Assembly: GCA_000961655.1 (NCBI GenBank)
Contig: LADR01000053.1
Coordinates: 62,001-126,000, forward strand
Direction of reading: 5' to 3'
DNA: 64,000 bases
Source: Desulfatitalea sp. BRH_c12
GTDB taxonomy: Bacteria; Desulfobacterota; Desulfobacteria; Desulfobacterales; Desulfosarcinaceae
This document shows positions 60,215-64,000 of the stretch, piece after piece. The notes beneath the pieces are model-generated. The model saw only the letters and a list, made by a program, of their open reading frames with translations, searched no databases and was not told the origin of the DNA. The stretch's first letter is position 1. Every line of letters starts with the position of its first letter. The translations under genes were made by a program, and so were the position numbers.

Positions 60215-61252
60215 TTAGCGGCGGGTCGGAGCCAGGCGGTATCGCGTGCTCGCCGCGTCGATGACCTGCCGCAACAAGTCACGGTAAGCAATGCCGGCCG
60301 CGCGCGCCGACATGGGAAAATATGATGTCGTGGATATCTCGGGCGGAATGATCCCCGGAGGCGAATTGACATCAAGTACATACATGTTCCCGTCACGGTC
60401 GCAGCGCAAGTCGATGCGGCACCAATCCTTGATTTGAAGTGCATCCCACGTTCGGCGCACCAGTGTTGCGATCCGCTGGCCGGTATGTGCATCGATATCG
60501 GCCGGACAGACCAGATGGTGCGTTTCCGCCTGCTCTTCGAAGATCCACTTGATTTCCAGGGAGTCCAACCGGGCATAGCCGTCCGGTAGTTTGTTGAAGT
60601 CCGGTTCGATCGCCGGCAGGATGCACGGTGGATTGCCCAGCATGGGCACCGAAAATTCTCGTCCCTCCAGAAATGGTTGAACCAGGGCTGGTTCGCTGAA
60701 CGCGCGGAGTGTTTCCGAGACCCTGTCGGCTAATTCCACCGCATTGTGGACCACACTTTTGGACGTGATGCCGGCCGAGGAGCCTTGGGCCAGTGGCTTG
60801 ACGATCAAGGGATAAGTCAATGCAGCGCGCAAAGCGTCATCCGGAGTGAGAAAAACCTGCGAAGGCAGCACTGCTATGCCATTGGCCGCCAAAACTTCCT
60901 GCATTTTGCCCTTGTTCATCACCAAAGCTTGTGTGAGCGGATCGGAACCCGTGTAGGGCAAGCGCAGCATTTCCAGCATGGCCGGCAATTGCGCGTAGCG
61001 TGCCGCGCCGTGAATGCCCATCGAATAATTGAAAACGAGATCGATGTCCGCAGTGCGGGCCTGCAGGGCCAGGTAGGCCTGCGGGTCGGCTTCAATGGGG
61101 ATTACCGAATATCCGCAGCCCTCGAGATGGCCGATGATACATTCGATCGTTTGTGGATCATCGAAATCCGTTTCCACCTGCGATGCCGGATCGTCCGGGT
61201 CCGGGTAGTGGTGACGCACGTTGTATAAGAAGGCAAGATTTTTTACAGGCAT
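60215..61252 (-). CDS. D-alanine-D-alanine ligase-like ATP-grasp enzyme
   Basis: 345 aa from ATG. Ddl pattern: LPYTGSDPLTQALVMNKGK (about 97), VKPLAQGSSAGI, and RIDLRCDRDGNMYVLDVNSP (about 291). These match the ATP-grasp core. Compared with Ddl, the end of the last motif has NSPPGI instead of NPPGM or NTNPGM, and the N-terminal part is atypical. It may be a variant Ddl or a dipeptide/amide ligase. It is convergent with the AMP ligase. Confidence 0.8.
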   Translation of the reverse strand: MPVKNLAFLYNVRHHYPDPDDPASQVETDFDDPQTIECIIGHLEGCGYSVIPIEADPQAYLALQARTADIDLVFNYSMGIHGAARYAQLPAMLEMLRLPYTGSDPLTQALVMNKGKMQEVLAANGIAVLPSQVFLTPDDALRAALTYPLIVKPLAQGSSAGITSKSVVHNAVELADRVSETLRAFSEPALVQPFLEGREFSVPMLGNPPCILPAIEPDFNKLPDGYARLDSLEIKWIFEEQAETHHLVCPADIDAHTGQRIATLVRRTWDALQIKDWCRIDLRCDRDGNMYVLDVNSPPGIIPPEISTTSYFPMSARAAGIAYRDLLRQVIDAASTRYRLAPTRR

Positions 61253-61318
61253 CGTTTGAATTCTCTTTTGCTTCAATTGGAAAGAATCGCATATACGTGA
61301 AACCTGCGCCTTGGGCAA

Positions 61319-62125
61319 ATGGTAATTTGTGGATTGTTACATTTGTTAATGCCCCGTTTCGCTCCTACAGACGGCGGCATCTCCTCGCATGGTCCGGATG
61401 CGGTTCTGCTTCCCACTAAGTATGCGGAGTTCAGCTGTTGCTACCATCCGGGCAACTTTCACGGGGATGAGCGGTTGATAGCGGTAGCGGCCAGCCATCA
61501 CCGCCTGGTCTGGATGCACCCCTTCCGGGACGGCAACGGGCGGGTGGCCCGGCTCTTTTCCGGCCTTTACATGGCTCATATCGGCATCAATCGCAGCAAC
61601 TTGTGGTCGCTGTCCAGAGGGTTTTCACGTGACAAGCAGTGGTATATGACCAATTTGCAATCCGCCGATTCACCCGATCCGCATGGCCGGTGTTTCGACC
61701 AAGCCTTTTTTGCCGATTTTTGCCTCTATTTTCTAGAAGTATGCCTGGATCAGATCCGGTTTATGGAAAAAATACTGGGGTTAAATCGCATCGATGCCCG
61801 AATCGAGGGATACATCAGGGATCGCGATAAGGCCCGCGGCGCGTTGCACCCCCTTGATCAACGCGCCGGCAAGCTCCTAAAGGCGCTCTTCCTGCAAGGC
61901 GCGGTACAGCGGGGCGAAGCCCGCTCGATCATGGGCATGGACAATCAGAGCGAGCGCCATGCGAGACGCCTCGTCAGCCAGTTGGTGCAAGAGGGGCTGG
62001 TGTGCTCCGAAACACACAGGGCCCCATTGACGATAGGGTTTCCAGCCAAAGTCCTGCGCTATTATTTTCCGGACCTGTTCGATCCCTCGGTATTGGGTGA
62101 GGACCCGCAAGCGGCGGCGCACTGA
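61319..62125 (+). CDS. Fic-family protein, possibly N-terminally truncated
   Basis: 268 aa from ATG; no strong ribosome site. The Fic core HPFRDGNGRVAR (residues 66-77) is complete, so AMP transfer to a protein is possible. The part ahead of the motif is only about 65 residues, shorter than in usual 350-380-aa relatives, and has no inhibitory helix ([ST]xxxE[GN]) before it. A C-terminal winged-helix-like segment follows (RSIMGMDNQSERHARRL). Active protein or remnant, open. Confidence 0.6.
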   Translation: MVICGLLHLLMPRFAPTDGGISSHGPDAVLLPTKYAEFSCCYHPGNFHGDERLIAVAASHHRLVWMHPFRDGNGRVARLFSGLYMAHIGINRSNLWSLSRGFSRDKQWYMTNLQSADSPDPHGRCFDQAFFADFCLYFLEVCLDQIRFMEKILGLNRIDARIEGYIRDRDKARGALHPLDQRAGKLLKALFLQGAVQRGEARSIMGMDNQSERHARRLVSQLVQEGLVCSETHRAPLTIGFPAKVLRYYFPDLFDPSVLGEDPQAAAH

Positions 62126-62138
62126 CTCTTTTGAAAAC

Positions 62139-62738
62139 TCAACGCGGCCCTGCGCTCCGGCGCAAGGCTCTGAATTGCGCAAAGTAGGTATGCGGCCCCA
62201 GTTCCACGACGGCGCCGAAGCGTATCAATCCAAGCGGCAGCAACCGGATGCTGACTTCTTGTAAAGACAGACGCACCGCCTTGGGCGGACCGGGCGGGCC
62301 GTCTTGCTTGATGAATTCCACAATAGATAGAATACCGGCCGGCTTCAGCACGCGTGCAACTTCGGCGAGGGCTTTGGCATCGCTGTCGTCTTCTGCGAGA
62401 TCGTGCAGCACGGTCGCCATCAGGCAAAGATCGATGCTGCCGGAAGCGACCGGAAGCGTTTCGGCGGCATCGGCCACATGGGTTTCGATGGGGATGTCGT
62501 GAGGGGAGTTCTGTGCGGCGGCACGCACCTGTTCGATGCCTTCGGCCCACAAGTCCACGGCGATCACCCGTCCGTCGGGCCGGACTTTGTCCCGCAGAGG
62601 CAGCGTGTAGCGGCCGCTGCCGCATGCAAGATCCAGCACGGTCATGCCGGGCGCCACCGCCAAAACCTCCCAAAAACGATCGGTATCGATGAGATCATAG
62701 CTGCTTTTGCCGGCCGCGGTCGGTTGCGGGGAATTCAT
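62139..62738 (-). CDS. class I SAM-dependent methyltransferase
   Basis: 199 aa from the ATG with AGGA upstream. VLDLACGSGRYTLPL (motif I) and VADAAETLPVASGSIDLCLM (motif II), HDLAEDD, and VLKPAGILSIVEF. UbiE-like fold. Substrate unknown; the locus is convergent with the Fic gene. Confidence 0.87.
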   Translation of the reverse strand: MNSPQPTAAGKSSYDLIDTDRFWEVLAVAPGMTVLDLACGSGRYTLPLRDKVRPDGRVIAVDLWAEGIEQVRAAAQNSPHDIPIETHVADAAETLPVASGSIDLCLMATVLHDLAEDDSDAKALAEVARVLKPAGILSIVEFIKQDGPPGPPKAVRLSLQEVSIRLLPLGLIRFGAVVELGPHTYFAQFRALRRSAGPR

Positions 62739-62939
62739 GGGGCATTTTCCTATGCCGGCTGTGCCGGAGCTGAAAGGTGAAAGAAGCACCCCTTAGGGAC
62801 ATCTTGTTTCGGCCGGGGTGCGCGTTGCGAACGATAGATAGTATAAGGGCATCCGCTCATAGAGCAATGCCGCTGTTGTTTTTTGTTTTTCGTTGCAAGG
62901 CGACCGGGCGGACTGCGCCTATGGTGCGATGGCCCCTGC

Positions 62940-63115
62940 TGGTCGGGGTGACTTTGGTGTCGATGACCTGACAGCTAAGCGTGCCCGCAAGAAGTCCGCC
63001 GTGCCTTTCATGGCATGGCAGGCATTGGTGCACAGATTCATAACGATCTGATTAAACTTGGCGGGCCGGCCAGGATCGCGCCCACCGGCTCAACGTCACA
63101 TGCGATCGCTATTTT
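62940..63115 (-). pseudogene. histidine kinase N-box fragment with frameshifts
   Basis: Read on the minus strand from 63115, one frame gives KIAIACDVEPVGAILAGP and a second frame continues as FNQIVMNLCTNACHAMK, the N-box of a hybrid-type histidine kinase. A frame change near 63060 and the loss of the G boxes show a pseudogene. Confidence 0.65.
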
Positions 63116-63287
63116 ATAGCTCTGCGATGTTTTGGACGTGGTCGGCCTTTGGATCGATCAGCAGATCGCCGCTGCGATAGGTAATGAAGGCATTGCCCGA
63201 TTGGCCGAAGCGCAAGGAGAGAACAGTAGACCGCCGATCGTCAATATTGGCCGGATTTGTAAACTCGTCCCGATAACTGTTTTTACG
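63114..63287 (-). pseudogene. unrecognised minus-strand open fragment
   Basis: 57 open codons between stop codons, no start codon, ending NIAEL. It reads TYRSGDLLIDPKADHV near the end. Bacterial-like codon usage suggests a remnant, but no family is recognised. Confidence 0.35.
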
Positions 63288-63361
63288 CTAAACATCATTG
63301 TGAACGCGACCCGCTTGCAGTATGGAAGCGCTTGACTTAACTCCGGCTATGGAATTCGACG

Positions 63362-64000
63362 ATGACCTATTTGCGGACCTTGCTTCTGCTGGCCCTGCTG
63401 GCGGCTTTCCCACCCATGTCCACCGATATGTATCTGCCCGCCCTGCCAATGCTGCAAGCTATCTGGGGTGTGGACCTGGCTACCATAAACTTGACCCTGG
63501 TGCTGTTTTTCGTCGCGTTCAGCGTCGCGCTGCTGGCCTATGGGCCGATTTCAGACAGTTATGGCCGCCGGCCCTTACTGATGATCGGCATCGCTGTTTT
63601 CGTGACCGCCAGTCTTTTGTGTGGTATGGCTCCCGGTGTCGAATACCTGATCGCTTTTCGCATTTTGCAGGCCTTCGGCGCCGCTTCGGCGTCGGCGCTC
63701 TCGATGGCGATCGCCAAAGACTTGTTCCTGGCCCGTGAACGTCAGCAATTGCTGGCGCATTTGGGCGTTATTGTGGCCCTGGCGCCCATGCTGGCGCCTG
63801 TCGTGGGGGGCTGGATGCTCAAATGGTTGAACTGGCATTGGATTTTTTTCATCCAGGCCCTGTGGGGCGTCATTGCCTGGATAGGCGTCCTGCGCATGCG
63901 CGAACCCTTGCAAAAGAAAGTGCCGGCCAGCATCGGGCAGATCATGGGACGCTATGTGCGCCTGTTCAAAAACAGACGCTTTATGACCCTCAATACCCTC
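63362..64000 (+). CDS. Bcr/CflA-type multidrug MFS transporter, cut by the window end
   Basis: Open to the end of the window (213 codons). The frame starting at ATG 63362 gives STDMYLPALP near the start and GPISDSYGRRPLL, the loop 2-3 motif of the Bcr/CflA drug exporter branch of the 12-helix MFS. A different frame with start at 63322 overlaps but has no such motifs and is a shadow. The 3' part is missing. Confidence 0.88.
   Translation, partial: MTYLRTLLLLALLAAFPPMSTDMYLPALPMLQAIWGVDLATINLTLVLFFVAFSVALLAYGPISDSYGRRPLLMIGIAVFVTASLLCGMAPGVEYLIAFRILQAFGAASASALSMAIAKDLFLARERQQLLAHLGVIVALAPMLAPVVGGWMLKWLNWHWIFFIQALWGVIAWIGVLRMREPLQKKVPASIGQIMGRYVRLFKNRRFMTLNTL

Larger units (their letters stand above)
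62739..63361. other. gap with decayed gene fragments
   Basis: 623 nt with no intact gene. A histidine kinase remnant and a second unrecognised minus-strand open segment (63114-63287) are described separately. The remainder shows nothing. Confidence 0.55.

Noticed and set aside
1-64000. CRISPR arrays, tRNA or rRNA genes
   Set aside because: None recognised; the repeats found are palindromic and not regularly spaced.

Overview
The window looks like chromosomal DNA of a GC-rich sulfate-reducer-type bacterium (Desulfobacterota, Desulfosarcina/Desulfobacter-like). This is inferred from the mix of NtrC-type regulators, PAS kinases, many cobalamin-type radical SAM enzymes, TRL-like lipoproteins and dispersed palindromic repeats; no rRNA or tRNA marker is present to confirm it.

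Layout. 1-5864: an enoyl-CoA hydratase paralogue, a histidine kinase/sigma-54 activator pair with overlapping genes, then a small Rnk-like gene and an operon ending in an orphan NADP-binding domain of transhydrogenase. 5924-16123: FemAB-like, NfeD, QmcA-type SPFH and AI-2E transporter genes, a 38-aa Cys-rich protein, a hotdog-like protein and a 1049-aa unknown membrane protein with a PHP-like metal site. 7025-8102 and several other gaps are filled by two families of palindrome-ended repeats.

16801-53867 (with outliers to 60151) is the core of interest: an aryl-polyene-like type II fatty-acid/polyketide locus. It has three acyl carrier proteins, two extra thioesterases, three stand-alone ketosynthases plus a ketosynthase-chain length factor fusion, one ketoreductase, two hotdog dehydratases, and a dehydratase fused to a phosphopantetheinyl transferase. 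It also has LpxL-, PlsC- and PlsY-like acyltransferases, GT2 and GT25 glycosyltransferases, a LolA-like carrier, a DUF3261-type lipoprotein, and an MMPL exporter fused to a methyltransferase. Woven among these are seven radical SAM enzymes, four of them with an N-terminal cobalamin-binding-type domain. An ApeH-like acyl-AMP ligase lies a little downstream (58754-60151). No ammonia lyase is seen, so the starter unit is probably not made in this window from Tyr or His.

Proposed working: acyl or aryl starter activation (AMP ligase) and loading on a carrier protein; chain extension by the ketosynthases with one reductase and several dehydratases, giving a polyunsaturated chain; remodelling of the chain or its precursor by radical SAM chemistry (methylation, C-C bond or ring formation; inference); transfer to a lipid by the acyltransferases; export to the outer membrane by the MMPL/LolA/DUF3261 set. 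A FakA-FakB fusion at the left edge plus PlsY and PlsC would supply an acyl-phosphate route to a glycerolipid. The arrangement resembles aryl polyene clusters in its housekeeping and transport genes, and ladderane-type clusters in combining FAS II genes with many radical SAM genes, but matches neither exactly.

55585-64000: a CheY, a CheX-domain protein and a receiver-PilZ-Ser/Thr kinase, then the AMP ligase, a Ddl-like ATP-grasp enzyme, a short Fic protein, a methyltransferase, a decayed histidine kinase fragment and the start of a Bcr/CflA transporter cut by the window end.
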